Positions 54,284-62,799 of a stretch of DNA of 64,000 nt are shown piece after piece. The DNA comes from Planotetraspora kaengkrachanensis (GTDB lineage: Bacteria; Actinomycetota; Actinomycetes; Streptosporangiales; Streptosporangiaceae). The notes under the pieces were generated by a model. It did no database searches. It was not told the DNA's origin and saw nothing but the letters and a program-made list of their open reading frames with translations. Every line of letters begins with the position of its first letter. Position 1 is the first letter of the stretch. The DNA lies in contig NZ_BONV01000002.1 of the NCBI RefSeq assembly GCF_016862895.1, positions 124,001 to 188,000 on the forward strand, in the 5' to 3' direction. A program made the translations under genes and the position numbers.

Positions 54284-56655
54284 GCGGACACCGCGGCCCG
54301 GTCCGGCGTCCACCGCAGGTGCACCTGGTCGTCCTGGTCCGCCCGCAGGAGCGCCAGGCGCGGCGGGATCTTGTCCGTGCGCGAGGTCGGCGGCCTGCGA
54401 CGGCCGGCCCTGAACTGCACCGGCCAGTCGGCGCCGGGACCCCGGTACTCCTGCTCGGCCCCGGCGTGGAGCGTCCATTGCGGGTTGTACAGGTGGGTGC
54501 GGCCGAGGGCGCACAGGTCGGCCCGTCCGGCGAGCAGGATCGAGTTCACGTCGTCGTAAGAGCTGATCGCGCCGACCGCGATCACCTTCGCCCCCGCCGG
54601 CGCGGCCACCTCGTGGCGGATCCGGTCGGCGAACGGGGTCTGGTACGACCGGCCGAACGCGGGCTTCTCCTCCTTGGCGACCTGACCGGAGGAGACGTCG
54701 ATGGCGGCCGCGCCGTGCTCGATGAACGCGCGCGCGATCTCGACGGCGTCGTGTTCGGTGTTGCCGTCGGGGACCCAGTCCGTCGCCGAGATGCGGACCG
54801 TCACCGGGACGTGCCCCGGCACCACCGCGCGTACGGCGTCGAAGACCTCGAGCGGGAAGCGCAGCCGGTTCTCCAGCGATCCCCCGTACTCGTCGGCGCG
54901 CCTGTTGGCGATCGGAGACAGGAACGAGGAGAGCAGATAGCCGTGCGCGGCGTGCACCTCGACGAGGTCGAAGCCCGCCTCGACCGCCCGCCGCGCGGTG
55001 TGGACGAAGTCGGCGACCACCTTGTCGAGGTCGGCGCGCGTGGCCTCGCGGGGCACGTGGCAGCCCACGCCGTACGGCAGCGAGGTGGGGCCGATGACCT
55101 CCCAGTTGCCCTCGGGCAGCGGGTCGTCGATGCCCTCCCACATCAGCCTGGTCGAGCCCTTGCGGCCGGAGTGGCCGATCTGGGCGCCGATCTTGGCGGT
55201 GGTGCGGGTGTGCACGAAATCGGTGATCCTGCTGTACGCGTCGCGCTGCTCGTCGGTCCACAGGCCGGTGCAGCCCGGTGTGATCCGTCCCTCCGGCGAG
55301 ACGCACACCATCTCGGTCATGACCAGCCCGGCGCCACCGAGCGCCTTGGAGCCGAGGTGGACGAGGTGGAAGTCGTTGGCGACGCCGTCGACCGCCGAGT
55401 ACATGTCCATCGGCGAGACGATCACGCGGTTCTTCAGCTCCAGTCGGCCGATGCGGACCGGCTGGAACATCGCGGGGGCGGCCTGGTCGCCTCCGTTGGC
55501 CCGTGCGAAATCCGCCTCGACCAGTCCCGCGAACGCCGCGTCGCGGTCCTTGAGGTTCTCGAAGGTGATCCGCCGGCTGCGGGTGAGCAGGTTGAAGCAG
55601 AACTGGGCGGGCTCCTGGTCGGCGTACATGCCGATGTTCTCGAACCACTCCAGCGACGCCTGCGCGGCCCGCTGGGTCGACTCCACCACCGGCTTGCGCT
55701 CGGTCTGGTACGCCTCGAGCGCCGCCTCGACCGTGGGGTTCTCGTGCAGGCACGCGGCGAGCGCGAGCGCGTCCTCCATGGCGAGCTTCGTGCCCGAGCC
55801 GATCGAGAAGTGCGCGGTGTGGGCGGCGTCGCCGAGCAGCACGACGTTGCCGTGGTGCCAGCGGGCGTTCCTGACAGTGGTGAAGTTGAGCCACTTGGAG
55901 TTGTTGGTGAGGATCTCGTGCCCGTCGAGCTCCTCGGCCCAGATCTCCTTGATCCGGGCGACGGCGTACTCGTCGCTGGTTCCGGGCGGGAACTCCTCGC
56001 TCTCCGTCCGGTCGAACCCCGCGCGGCGCCAGACGTCCTCGTGCATCTCGACGATGAAGGTCGAGCCCTGGTCCGAGTAGGGGTAGCCGTGGATCTGCAT
56101 GGTGCCCCACTCCGTCTCCTTGACGAAGAACTGGAACGCCTCGAAGACCAGGTCGGTGCCGAGCCAGATGTACTTGTTCCGCCGGCGGTCCAGGGCGGGG
56201 CCGAAGACGTCGGCGTACTTCGTGCGGACCGTGGAGTTGAGACCGTCGGCCGCGGCGACGACGTCGTACGCCGATCTGAGCTCGTCCACGTCGGGCGCCG
56301 TCGTGCGGTAGTGGACGGTGACGCCGAGCTCGGCGACGCGCTCCTGCAGCAGCTGCAGCAACTCCTTGCGGCTCATCGCCGCGAAGCCCTGCCCGCCGAC
56401 GGTGAAGGGGTGGCCGTCGAACTCGATGTCGATGTCGGTCCAGCGGGCGAACCGGCTCTCCATCTTCCGGTAGACGACCTGGTCGGCGCTCTCGATGCCG
56501 CCCAGGGTCTCGTCGGAGAAGACGACGCCGAAGCCGAAGGTGTCCTCGGGCGCGTTGCGCTCCCAGACGGTGACCTCGTGCGTGGCGTCGAGGCCCTTCA
56601 TCAGGGCAGCGAGGTAGAGGCCCCCGGGGCCGCCGCCGACGATGGCGATCTTCAA
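54280..56655 (-). CDS. Bifunctional aryl-CoA 5-hydroxylase / old yellow enzyme-type reductase
   Basis: About 791 residues in two parts. Residues 1-385 are a flavin monooxygenase: KIAIVGGGPGGLYLAALMKG, DVVAAADGLNSTVRTKYADV and VVLLGDAAHTAHFSIGSGTK. Residues about 400-760 are an old yellow enzyme barrel: LKNRVIVSPMDMYSAVDGVA, VEAGFDLVEVHAAHGYLLSS and RRADEYGGSLENRLRFPLEV. This fusion occurs in 2-aminobenzoyl-CoA monooxygenase/reductase of Azoarcus and is named salicylyl-CoA 5-hydroxylase in Streptomyces (SdgC). It hydroxylates C5 of the aryl-CoA ring; the second part can reduce the ring. TTG 56655 (AAAGGGA upstream) gives the usual MKIAIV start; GTG 56670 is in frame and overlaps the ligase stop. 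The kynurenine operon in the window favours anthraniloyl-CoA as substrate, an inference. Confidence 0.88.
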   Translation of the reverse strand: MKIAIVGGGPGGLYLAALMKGLDATHEVTVWERNAPEDTFGFGVVFSDETLGGIESADQVVYRKMESRFARWTDIDIEFDGHPFTVGGQGFAAMSRKELLQLLQERVAELGVTVHYRTTAPDVDELRSAYDVVAAADGLNSTVRTKYADVFGPALDRRRNKYIWLGTDLVFEAFQFFVKETEWGTMQIHGYPYSDQGSTFIVEMHEDVWRRAGFDRTESEEFPPGTSDEYAVARIKEIWAEELDGHEILTNNSKWLNFTTVRNARWHHGNVVLLGDAAHTAHFSIGSGTKLAMEDALALAACLHENPTVEAALEAYQTERKPVVESTQRAAQASLEWFENIGMYADQEPAQFCFNLLTRSRRITFENLKDRDAAFAGLVEADFARANGGDQAAPAMFQPVRIGRLELKNRVIVSPMDMYSAVDGVANDFHLVHLGSKALGGAGLVMTEMVCVSPEGRITPGCTGLWTDEQRDAYSRITDFVHTRTTAKIGAQIGHSGRKGSTRLMWEGIDDPLPEGNWEVIGPTSLPYGVGCHVPREATRADLDKVVADFVHTARRAVEAGFDLVEVHAAHGYLLSSFLSPIANRRADEYGGSLENRLRFPLEVFDAVRAVVPGHVPVTVRISATDWVPDGNTEHDAVEIARAFIEHGAAAIDVSSGQVAKEEKPAFGRSYQTPFADRIRHEVAAPAGAKVIAVGAISSYDDVNSILLAGRADLCALGRTHLYNPQWTLHAGAEQEYRGPGADWPVQFRAGRRRPPTSRTDKIPPRLALLRADQDDQVHLRWTPDRAAVSA

Positions 56656-56666
56656 AGGAGTCCCTT

Positions 56667-58325
56667 TCACTGCGAGGCGGCAGGAACGTCGGCCTGCTCT
56701 TGTTCGACGATGCGGCGGAGCACGAAGTGCTGGAGCTTGCCGCTGCGGTTGCGCGGCAGCGAGTCGATGAACCGGACGTCGCGCGGGTACTTGTACGGCG
56801 CGATCTGGCCCTTGACGTAGTCCTGGAGCTCCCGGGCCTTGGCCGCATCTCCTGCGACGCCCTCGCGAAGCACCACGAAGGCGCAGACGATCGAGCCCCG
56901 CTCGGCGTGGGGCTCGGCCACGACCGCCGACTCGACGACGTCGGGATGGGTGTCGATCGCGGCCTCCACCTCGGGGCCGCCGATGTTGTAGCCGGAGGAG
57001 ACGATCATGTTGTCGGTGCGGGCCCGGTAGAAGAAGTAGCCGTCCTCGTCCCTGACGAAGGTGTCGCCGGTGACGTTCCAGCCGTTGACGACGTAGTTCC
57101 CCTGCCGTTCGTCGTCGAGGTACCGGCAGCCGACCGGGCCGATGACGGCGAGCATGCCTTCCTCACCTGGCCCGGCCTCCTCGCCGTCCGGGCCGATGAT
57201 GGTCGCCCGGTAGCCCGGCACCGGCTTGCCGGTCGCCCCGGGGCGGATGTCCGCCCCCGCCGCGGAGATGAAGATGTGCAGCAGTTCGGTCGCCCCGATG
57301 CCGTCGATGATCTCGAGGCCGAGCTCGTCACGGACCTGCTCCCAGACTCCCTGCGGGATGTGCTCGCCCGCGCTGACGGCCGCGCGGAGGCCGCGCAGCA
57401 GCTTGGCGTTGCCGGACCTGAGGATCTGCTTGTACGCCGTGGGCGCGGTCGCCAGCACGGTCACGCCGTGCTCGGCGACGAGTTCGGCCAGCTGGACCGG
57501 GGTGGCCGACTCGGTCAGGAACGCGCACGCGCCGGCCCGCGGCGGGAAGACGACGAGCATGCCGAGGCCGAAGGTGAACGCGAACGGCGCGGTGCACGAG
57601 ACCAGATCGTCGGCCTGGAGCCGCAGGACGTTGCCGCCGAAGGTGTTGTCGATGGACAGGATGTCGCGGTGGAAGTGCGTGGTGACCTTCGGGACGCCCG
57701 TGCTGCCGGAGGTCGGCCCGAAGAGCGCGACGTCGTCGGCGGCGGTCGCGACGTTCACGAACTCACCGGACTTCGCCGTGGCCCGCAGCGTCAGGTCGTC
57801 CGCCCCCTCGCCGCCGTACGCCATGATCGCCAGTCCCGGGCTCACGGTGTCGCGGACGGCCTCGACGTCTTCGGCGAACCGGTGGTCGACCAGCGCGATC
57901 GCCGGCCGGGTCTTCTCGACGATGGGGGCCAGTTCGCGGGCGCGGAGGGCGGCCATGGTGGTGACGACGATGCCGCCGGCCTTGAGGACGCCCAGCCAGG
58001 CGGCGACGGTCCAGGGGTTGTTGGGCGAGCGCAGCAGCACCCGGTTGCCGGGCACGAGGCCGAGATCCTCGGTGAGCACCTGCGCGACCTGGTTGGCGCG
58101 CCGCTGTAACTGGCCGTAGGTCCAGGTTTCGCCGGTCGGCGTCCGCAGAGCCGGGCGGCCGGCGCCGAACCGTTCCACCGGCACGTCGATGAGCTCGGTC
58201 GCGGCGTTGAGCCGCTCGGGGTAGCGCAGGGTCTCCGACGTGAACTCGAGGGTCGGCCACTGGTCGGCCGGCGGCAGGTGGTCTCGGGCGAAGGTGTCCG
58301 GATAGGCGGAGGGGCTGAGGTCCAT
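56667..58325 (-). CDS. Aryl-CoA ligase (benzoate-CoA ligase family)
   Basis: 552 residues of the adenylate-forming superfamily. A5/A3-type motifs: ALFGPTSGSTGVPKVTTHFH (phosphate loop), IIDGIGATELLHIFIS, DTFVRDEDGYFFYRARTDNM, IVSSGYNIGGPEVEAAI and the catalytic Lys in NRSGKLQHFVL. Closest in layout to benzoate- and 2-aminobenzoate-CoA ligases, with DRFAED-like N-terminal and FAFTFGLGMLVVFP. It activates the aromatic acid with ATP and CoA. ATG 58325 has AAGGACG. It overlaps the hydroxylase region and lies 12 bases after the TesB gene. Confidence 0.9.
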   Translation of the reverse strand: MDLSPSAYPDTFARDHLPPADQWPTLEFTSETLRYPERLNAATELIDVPVERFGAGRPALRTPTGETWTYGQLQRRANQVAQVLTEDLGLVPGNRVLLRSPNNPWTVAAWLGVLKAGGIVVTTMAALRARELAPIVEKTRPAIALVDHRFAEDVEAVRDTVSPGLAIMAYGGEGADDLTLRATAKSGEFVNVATAADDVALFGPTSGSTGVPKVTTHFHRDILSIDNTFGGNVLRLQADDLVSCTAPFAFTFGLGMLVVFPPRAGACAFLTESATPVQLAELVAEHGVTVLATAPTAYKQILRSGNAKLLRGLRAAVSAGEHIPQGVWEQVRDELGLEIIDGIGATELLHIFISAAGADIRPGATGKPVPGYRATIIGPDGEEAGPGEEGMLAVIGPVGCRYLDDERQGNYVVNGWNVTGDTFVRDEDGYFFYRARTDNMIVSSGYNIGGPEVEAAIDTHPDVVESAVVAEPHAERGSIVCAFVVLREGVAGDAAKARELQDYVKGQIAPYKYPRDVRFIDSLPRNRSGKLQHFVLRRIVEQEQADVPAASQ

Positions 58326-58336
58326 CGGTGTCGTCC

Positions 58337-59263
58337 TTAGGGGGTGCGGATCATGCCTTCTTGGGCGACGGTGGCCAGGTGGGTGTGATCCCGGGTGAAG
58401 AAGCGGCCGGCGGCCAGCCCGCGGCCGGACTCGGCGGATCCCGCCTCCTGCACGTAGAGCAGCCAGCCGTCGACGACGCCCGGGCCGGGGGCGCGGTGGA
58501 ACCACATCGCGTGGTCGAGGCTCGCCGTCACCAGGCCGGGATCGGCCCAGGCGAGGCCGAGCACCCGCAGCACCGGCTCGAGGATGGTGTAGTCGCAGAC
58601 GTAGGCGAGCGCGGCCATGTCCCGCTGCTCGTCGGTGAGGCCCTCGACGGGGCGCAGCGCGTCGAACGGCCTGACCCAGACGGCCTGGTGCGGGACCCGC
58701 TCCCCCTCGACGGCGAGATAGACGGGGCCGGGCACATGGCGCATGTCGAAGCCGCGGCCGCCCGCCCAGTAGGCCTGCGACTGAGCGGTCATCGTCCCCT
58801 CCAGCCCGAAGCCCGCGAGGTACGCGGCCGAGCCGGGCAGGTCCTCGGGGGCGGGAACGTCGAGCGGGGCCACGGGGGTGAAGCCGCCGCCCGGCTCACC
58901 GGCGGCGAAGTTGGCCAGGCAGACGTAGACCGGTTTGCCGTTCTGGTAGCCGCGCACGTGCCGGGTGGCGTAGCCGCGGCCGTCGCGCAGCAACTCCACC
59001 TCGTACTGCACCTCGGCGCCGATGTCGACCGGCCGGAGGAAGTAGGAGTGCATGGAGTGCAGGGTCTTGCCGCCCTCTCCCCCGGGCACCGACCGCATGG
59101 CCGCGGCCGCCGCCTGGGCGACCATGTCGCCGCCGTACGCCTTGGGCCAGGGGCAGGCCTGGGTGACGGCGGTGAAGGCGAGGTCGAGATGCTCGGGTTC
59201 CGCGGCCTTCAGGGTGACGGCCGCCGTGAAGATCTCGCTGGTGGGACGCGCCTGGTCGGTCAC
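58337..59263 (-). CDS. Acyl-CoA thioesterase II (TesB family)
   Basis: 308 residues with two fused hot-dog domains, as in TesB. Visible segments: FTAVTQACPWPKAYGGDMVA, GKTLHSMHSYFLRPVDIGAE, RHVRGYQNGKPVYVCLANFA, SLDHAMWFHRAPGPGVVDGW and YVQEAGSAESGRGLAAGRFF. The catalytic Asp/Gln/Ser-Thr set of TesB falls in the SLDHAMWFH and GRGLAAG parts. GTG 59263 overlaps the cupin stop (GTGA). In this operon it may release CoA from an intermediate or from a dead-end thioester. Confidence 0.9.
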   Translation of the reverse strand: MTDQARPTSEIFTAAVTLKAAEPEHLDLAFTAVTQACPWPKAYGGDMVAQAAAAAMRSVPGGEGGKTLHSMHSYFLRPVDIGAEVQYEVELLRDGRGYATRHVRGYQNGKPVYVCLANFAAGEPGGGFTPVAPLDVPAPEDLPGSAAYLAGFGLEGTMTAQSQAYWAGGRGFDMRHVPGPVYLAVEGERVPHQAVWVRPFDALRPVEGLTDEQRDMAALAYVCDYTILEPVLRVLGLAWADPGLVTASLDHAMWFHRAPGPGVVDGWLLYVQEAGSAESGRGLAAGRFFTRDHTHLATVAQEGMIRTP

Positions 59264-59745
59264 GGGCGGTCCAGCCAGTCACGCAGGTCGGCGTCGGGGA
59301 CGTCCGCGAGGTTGACGACGATGTTCTCGGGCGTGCGGGTCGTCATCCAGGTCAGCGGCTTGTTGCGGTCCAGGTTGCACTCGATGTGCGGCATGAAGGG
59401 CGGGACGAAGACCCAGTCGCTCTCCTCCATGTCGATGTAGTCCTCGAAGCGCTCGCCGAAGTAGATCCGCGCCCGGCCGGAGAGCACGTAGCCTCCGGTC
59501 TCGGCCTCTCCGTGGTGGTGCGTCACCGACCGGTAGCCCGGCTCGTTGCTGACCTTGCCGAACCACAGTTTGGTCGCGGGGGTGTGTTGGACGCTGACGC
59601 CGGAGACGCGCGTTGCGCCCGCGGACTGACCGGTGTCGCCCACCTCCAGTCCCCCTCGGGTCACCACGGGCACGACGAGACCGCTCGCGCCGGCGTACAT
59701 CGAGTTGTCGCCCTCGAGGACGTATTTGCTCGGATCGGGTTCCAT
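59260..59745 (-). CDS. Cupin, possible ring-cleavage dioxygenase of the aryl-CoA operon
   Basis: 161 residues forming a single cupin barrel. The metal motif reads VTHHHGEAETGGYVLSGRAR, with three adjacent His and the distant Glu, and the second motif is FVPPFMPHIECNLD with another His. The metal site is thus intact. Gentisate and related ring-cleavage dioxygenases are cupins, but normally two-domain and longer, so dioxygenase activity is a hypothesis. ATG 59745 follows GAGGAGC and the gene overlaps the TesB gene. It starts 11 bases after the FAH gene stop. Confidence 0.8.
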   Translation of the reverse strand: MEPDPSKYVLEGDNSMYAGASGLVVPVVTRGGLEVGDTGQSAGATRVSGVSVQHTPATKLWFGKVSNEPGYRSVTHHHGEAETGGYVLSGRARIYFGERFEDYIDMEESDWVFVPPFMPHIECNLDRNKPLTWMTTRTPENIVVNLADVPDADLRDWLDRP

Positions 59746-59756
59746 CGAGTTGCTCC

Positions 59757-60577
59757 TCAGCGGGTCGTGAAACGGTTCTGCAGGGTGCCGATGCCGGTGA
59801 TCTCGGTCTCGACGACGTCGCCGTCGGCCAGATAGAGGGGCGGTCGCATCCCCATCCCGACGCCGCCGGGTGTGCCGGTCAGGACGAGGTCGCCGGGACG
59901 CAGCCGGGTGAAGGCCGAGACGTAGGCCAGCAGTTCCGCCGGGCCGAAGACGAGGGTCCCGGTGTCGCCCCGCTGGCGCTGCACGCCGTTGACCCGGCAG
60001 ATCACGTCGACGCCGCCCGCCACGTCGAGCTCGTCGGGAGTGACGAGCACCGGGCCGATCGGGGTCGAGCGGTCCCAGGCCTTGCCCTGGAACCACTGGA
60101 GCGTGCGGCGCTGCCAGTCACGTACGGAGATGTCGTTGGCGACCGTGTACGCCGCGATCGAGCGCTCGGCGACGGCGACGTCCGCCCGCTCGAGGTCCGC
60201 TCCGACGACCACGGCGAGTTCCGCCTCCCAGTCGACGTCGACGTCCGCGGGAAGCACGATGTCTCGTCGGGGCCGAGGAGGGTGTCGGCGTACTTGGCGA
60301 ACAGCGTCGGATGCGCGGGAAGCTCCCTGCCCGTTTCCCGGATGTGGTCGGCGTAGTTGAGCCCGCAGCAGACGACCTTCGCCGGCCGAGGCAGCGGGCA
60401 GGCGAGACGCCAGCCGTCGAGGACCTCCCCGGCGAGGCCGGCGACCGCGCCGATCGCGCCGCCCGTGCGCGTCAGGAGGTCGTTCAGATCGGGGAACGGC
60501 AGGCGGCGCCAGTCGCCCTCCACCTGGACGGCGGCGGCGGTCACGCCGTGGCGGCCGGCAAGCGTCGCCAGCTTCAC
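59757..60577 (-). pseudogene. Fumarylacetoacetate hydrolase-family gene interrupted by a single-base deletion
   Basis: GTG 60577 (ribosome site GAGGAGGCC) opens the N-terminal part (VKLATLAGRHGVTAAAVQ, KVVCCGLNYADHIRETGREL, LFAKYADTLLGPDE). After DE at about 60263 the frame shifts: the C-terminal part (DIVLPADVDVDWEAELAVVV, AAYTVANDISVRDWQ, QWFQGKAWDRSTPIGPVLVT, VLTGTPGGVGMGMRPP) continues in another frame. The gene is 821 bases long and one extra base restores a 273-residue protein. FAH proteins hydrolyse acylpyruvates such as fumarylpyruvate made by ring cleavage. Either a true loss of function or a sequencing/assembly error; metal-binding residues of both halves are otherwise intact. Confidence 0.8.
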
Positions 60578-60710
60578 TGCCGGCCTCCTCGCAGCGTCGT
60601 ATCTGGGCCTGTACGGCCCCCTCATGTATGCCGTATTCTTCACGACCGTCAAGAAATGTCAATAGAATCTCGGATGACTCACACGACTCACAGCGCGAGG
60701 AGACCCGCCC
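60578..60710. promoter_or_regulatory. Divergent promoter region between FAH and RidA genes
   Basis: 133 bases separating the head of the aryl-CoA operon from RidA. On the - strand TTGACA and TTGACG hexamers near 60640-60660 can act as -35 boxes for the operon. The inverted repeat GGGCC-tgtac-GGCCC at 60606-60620 is a candidate site for the PaaX regulator. Assignments are tentative. Confidence 0.4.
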
Positions 60711-61130
60711 ATGCGACCAGTTGCCGTCAACCCCGACGCGCTGCCCACCCCCAGCGGCTTCTCCCACGGGACCCTCTCGGGTAACACGCTCTACCTGGCC
60801 GGCCAGACGGCCCTCGACGCGGAGATGCGGATCGTCCCCGGCGGCATCGTCGAACAGTTCCGCCAGGCGCTGTCGAACGTCCTCGTCACGCTCCGCGACG
60901 TCGGCGGCGAGCCGGAAGACCTCGTCAGCGTGACCATCTACCTCACCGACATCCCCGACTACCAGGCGCACGGCAAGGAGATCGGGAAGGTGTGGCGGGA
61001 ACTGGCCGGCCCGACCTACCCCGCGATGGCCGGCATCGGCTGCACCGCTCTGTGGCAGCCGGAGGCGATGGTCGAAATCGTCGGCGTGGCCGTCATTCCT
61101 CAATCGCGCCTCCGTCACCCCGGCCGGTGA
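60711..61130 (+). CDS. RidA/YjgF/2-aminomuconate deaminase-like protein
   Basis: 139 residues. RidA-family marks: HGTLSGNTLYLAGQTALDAE, IVEQFRQALSNVLVTLRDVG, VSVTIYLTDIPDYQ and the C-terminal GPTYPAMAGIGCTALWQPEA. RidA proteins hydrolyse reactive enamines/imines, and AmnD, the 2-aminomuconate deaminase of aromatic catabolism, belongs to the family. The usual RidA Arg that binds a carboxylate is not in its normal place, so a catabolic deaminase branch is likely. ATG 60711 follows GAGGAGA. Divergent from the aryl-CoA operon, fitting removal of an amino group from the ring-cleavage product. Confidence 0.87.
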   Translation: MRPVAVNPDALPTPSGFSHGTLSGNTLYLAGQTALDAEMRIVPGGIVEQFRQALSNVLVTLRDVGGEPEDLVSVTIYLTDIPDYQAHGKEIGKVWRELAGPTYPAMAGIGCTALWQPEAMVEIVGVAVIPQSRLRHPGR

Positions 61131-61291
61131 CCCGGCGACGGCCCGGACGCGTCATAACCGTTCTCGAATGAGGTCGCGCCGAAAACCTATGTATTGGTCT
61201 GTATACGGGGGTAACGGTGGCGCCATAAAATCCACCACCGGAGCGCACGCCTGCACGCACAGGCGGCCACGACCAGACCGGGGAGGATCCA

Positions 61292-61440
61292 GTGACGGCG
61301 GACCAGGCACCCGACCCGGTCGAGACGACCGGAGCCGCGGCACTGCCGGTCGCGATCGTCACCGGGTTCCTCGGCAGCGGTAAGACGACCTTCGTCAGAG
61401 GGCTGCTCGACGCGGGCGGCGGCGGCCGGATCGCCCGTAC
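61292..61440 (+). pseudogene. Truncated CobW-type GTPase (N-terminal fragment)
   Basis: GTG 61292 follows GGGAGGATCC and encodes LPVAIVTGFLGSGKTTFVRG and LLDAGGGGRIA, the P-loop start of COG0523 (CobW/YeiR/metallochaperone) GTPases, which are normally 300-400 residues. After about residue 48 all similarity ends and the next gene begins on the other strand 42 bases on. The promoter side looks intact, with an AT-rich stretch at 61190-61240. The 3' nine-tenths of the gene have been replaced. Confidence 0.7.
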
Positions 61441-61481
61441 GCCATCAGAGCGGCTAGCGACCGCCTGGCTCCGGCCGAGGC

Positions 61482-62333
61482 TCATCTCATGGTTTCGCGG
61501 AGCACGAACTTGTTCGCGCCGGTCTGCTCGAGATGCAGGATCGCGACCAGACCACCGCCGGCGACACCGTTATACGAATCCGCCACACAGTTGACGAACG
61601 GAATGAAGCTGCGCATCGCGGCGATGGCTCGCTGCGCGTTCCACACCTTCTTCAATTTCTTCGCGAACACGGCGACGCCCACAAAGTAGACGTAGGAGGC
61701 GGCGGCCGTGCTCCATTTGCTGCGAAGGACCTTGACGTTGCCCGCCGTCTCGGCGAAGTGGTCCACGACCGCCCGCGCCGAACCGTAACTCGCGGACAGC
61801 CAATGAGACGCGTCGCTCCGCCGTCCGAGGAGGAGGTAGACGACCCCTAGGTGCATTTCGACCACCGCGCGATCCTGGATGGACACAGCGAGTCCGTGCG
61901 CGTCGATGAACTTGTCGCGAGCCTGCTGAAGATGCCGGTCGTAGTCCGGATCCGCCGACGTCATCCGGCCGGCCTCGCTGAGATGGATCTGAGCGGCCCG
62001 GAACGGACCCTCGAGAATGAGAGTCACCTTCCGGTCGATCGAGGCCAGCATCGCGACCTGGGCTCCGCCCGTTCCCAGCAACGCCTCGAGGACGCGCATC
62101 CCGGAAGCGGCACCGGGAACCTGGGCGACCTCGAGCCCGAAGGCGGCCACCGCCCGGCTCAGCGTGAACCACTGGTCGAGCTCGGATCCGGCCTCCGGCG
62201 TGACGAACGGCAGCCGGGAACCGTCATCGGGGCCGGACTTCTGCTGAGCCCATTGCGCGAATCTCGCCATCCGTCCGTCGATCCAGTCTCCGGCGCCCTG
62301 ACGCGGGGCGCCGTCCGGCGGTTGCGCATTCAT
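61482..62333 (-). CDS. Protein of unknown function, lower GC than its surroundings
   Basis: 283 residues. No family recognised. Visible features: an N-terminal hydrophilic part (DWIDGRMARFAQWAQQKSG), a mostly helical middle (ALLGTGGAQVAMLASIDRKV, IQDRAVVEMHLGVVYLLLGR) and a C-terminal hydrophobic helix region (TAAASYVYFVGVAVFAKKLK, IAAMRSFIPFVNCVADSY). ATG 62333 follows AAGAGG. Codon use is less GC-biased than in neighbouring genes, and its 3' end lies against the truncated CobW gene, so it may have arrived by the event that truncated it. Confidence 0.65.
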   Translation of the reverse strand: MNAQPPDGAPRQGAGDWIDGRMARFAQWAQQKSGPDDGSRLPFVTPEAGSELDQWFTLSRAVAAFGLEVAQVPGAASGMRVLEALLGTGGAQVAMLASIDRKVTLILEGPFRAAQIHLSEAGRMTSADPDYDRHLQQARDKFIDAHGLAVSIQDRAVVEMHLGVVYLLLGRRSDASHWLSASYGSARAVVDHFAETAGNVKVLRSKWSTAAASYVYFVGVAVFAKKLKKVWNAQRAIAAMRSFIPFVNCVADSYNGVAGGGLVAILHLEQTGANKFVLRETMR

Positions 62334-62472
62334 GGGCCTCTTCTTTCCGCGCCGGCCCGGCGCAGAAGGGCGATCGGCGGCTCTGTCCCCCGATGATGAG
62401 CCGATCAGCATCATCCCGATATAGGGAGATCCCGAATATCGATTTCATGAAATGAAGAGCGACTGGTCGCCG

Positions 62473-62799
62473 TCACCCGTTCTCTTCGCGCGGCATGGAT
62501 GGGCGAGGCCACTTCTCCAGGTCCGCCACGAGGCGGGCCCGATTGCCCTCGTCGATCCGGCCGCCATGGATCTCCACCGAGACGACACCCTCGAGTTCGA
62601 GGAGAGCGGGCCGAACGGTCACCTCGGAGCAGACGGGACGGTAGGTGCACCCGGTGCACATGCCGGTGTACCTCACCTCGACGGTGCCCTGGTCGTCGAC
62701 GCCGGCGAGCTCGACGCCGCCGCGGTGGACGGACATCATCCGGCCAACGGATCGGACCCGACGCTCGACCGCCTCACGGTCGACGCCTTCGCCGCCCAT
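62473..62799 (-). CDS. NifU C-terminal-like protein
   Basis: 108 residues. The middle resembles the NifU C-terminal domain, with a cysteine cluster in VRYTGMCTGCTYRPVCSEVT (CxxC plus a third Cys); this domain holds a labile Fe-S cluster in scaffold proteins. The fold continues with RPALLELEGVVSVEI. ATG 62799 overlaps the amidohydrolase stop by one base (TGATG), so both are translated together. A role in supplying or carrying an Fe-S cluster for a neighbouring enzyme is possible; no other isc/suf gene is near. Confidence 0.8.
   Translation of the reverse strand: MGGEGVDREAVERRVRSVGRMMSVHRGGVELAGVDDQGTVEVRYTGMCTGCTYRPVCSEVTVRPALLELEGVVSVEIHGGRIDEGNRARLVADLEKWPRPSMPREENG

Noticed and set aside
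54076-56820. A 914-codon + strand frame opposite the hydroxylase
   Set aside because: Mirror of a well-supported - strand gene with no motif of its own.
53864-56848. A 994-codon - strand frame containing the hot-dog thioesterase at its end
   Set aside because: Only the last 139 codons make a real protein. The rest is out of frame with the hydroxylase fusion, which has clear flavin and OYE motifs.
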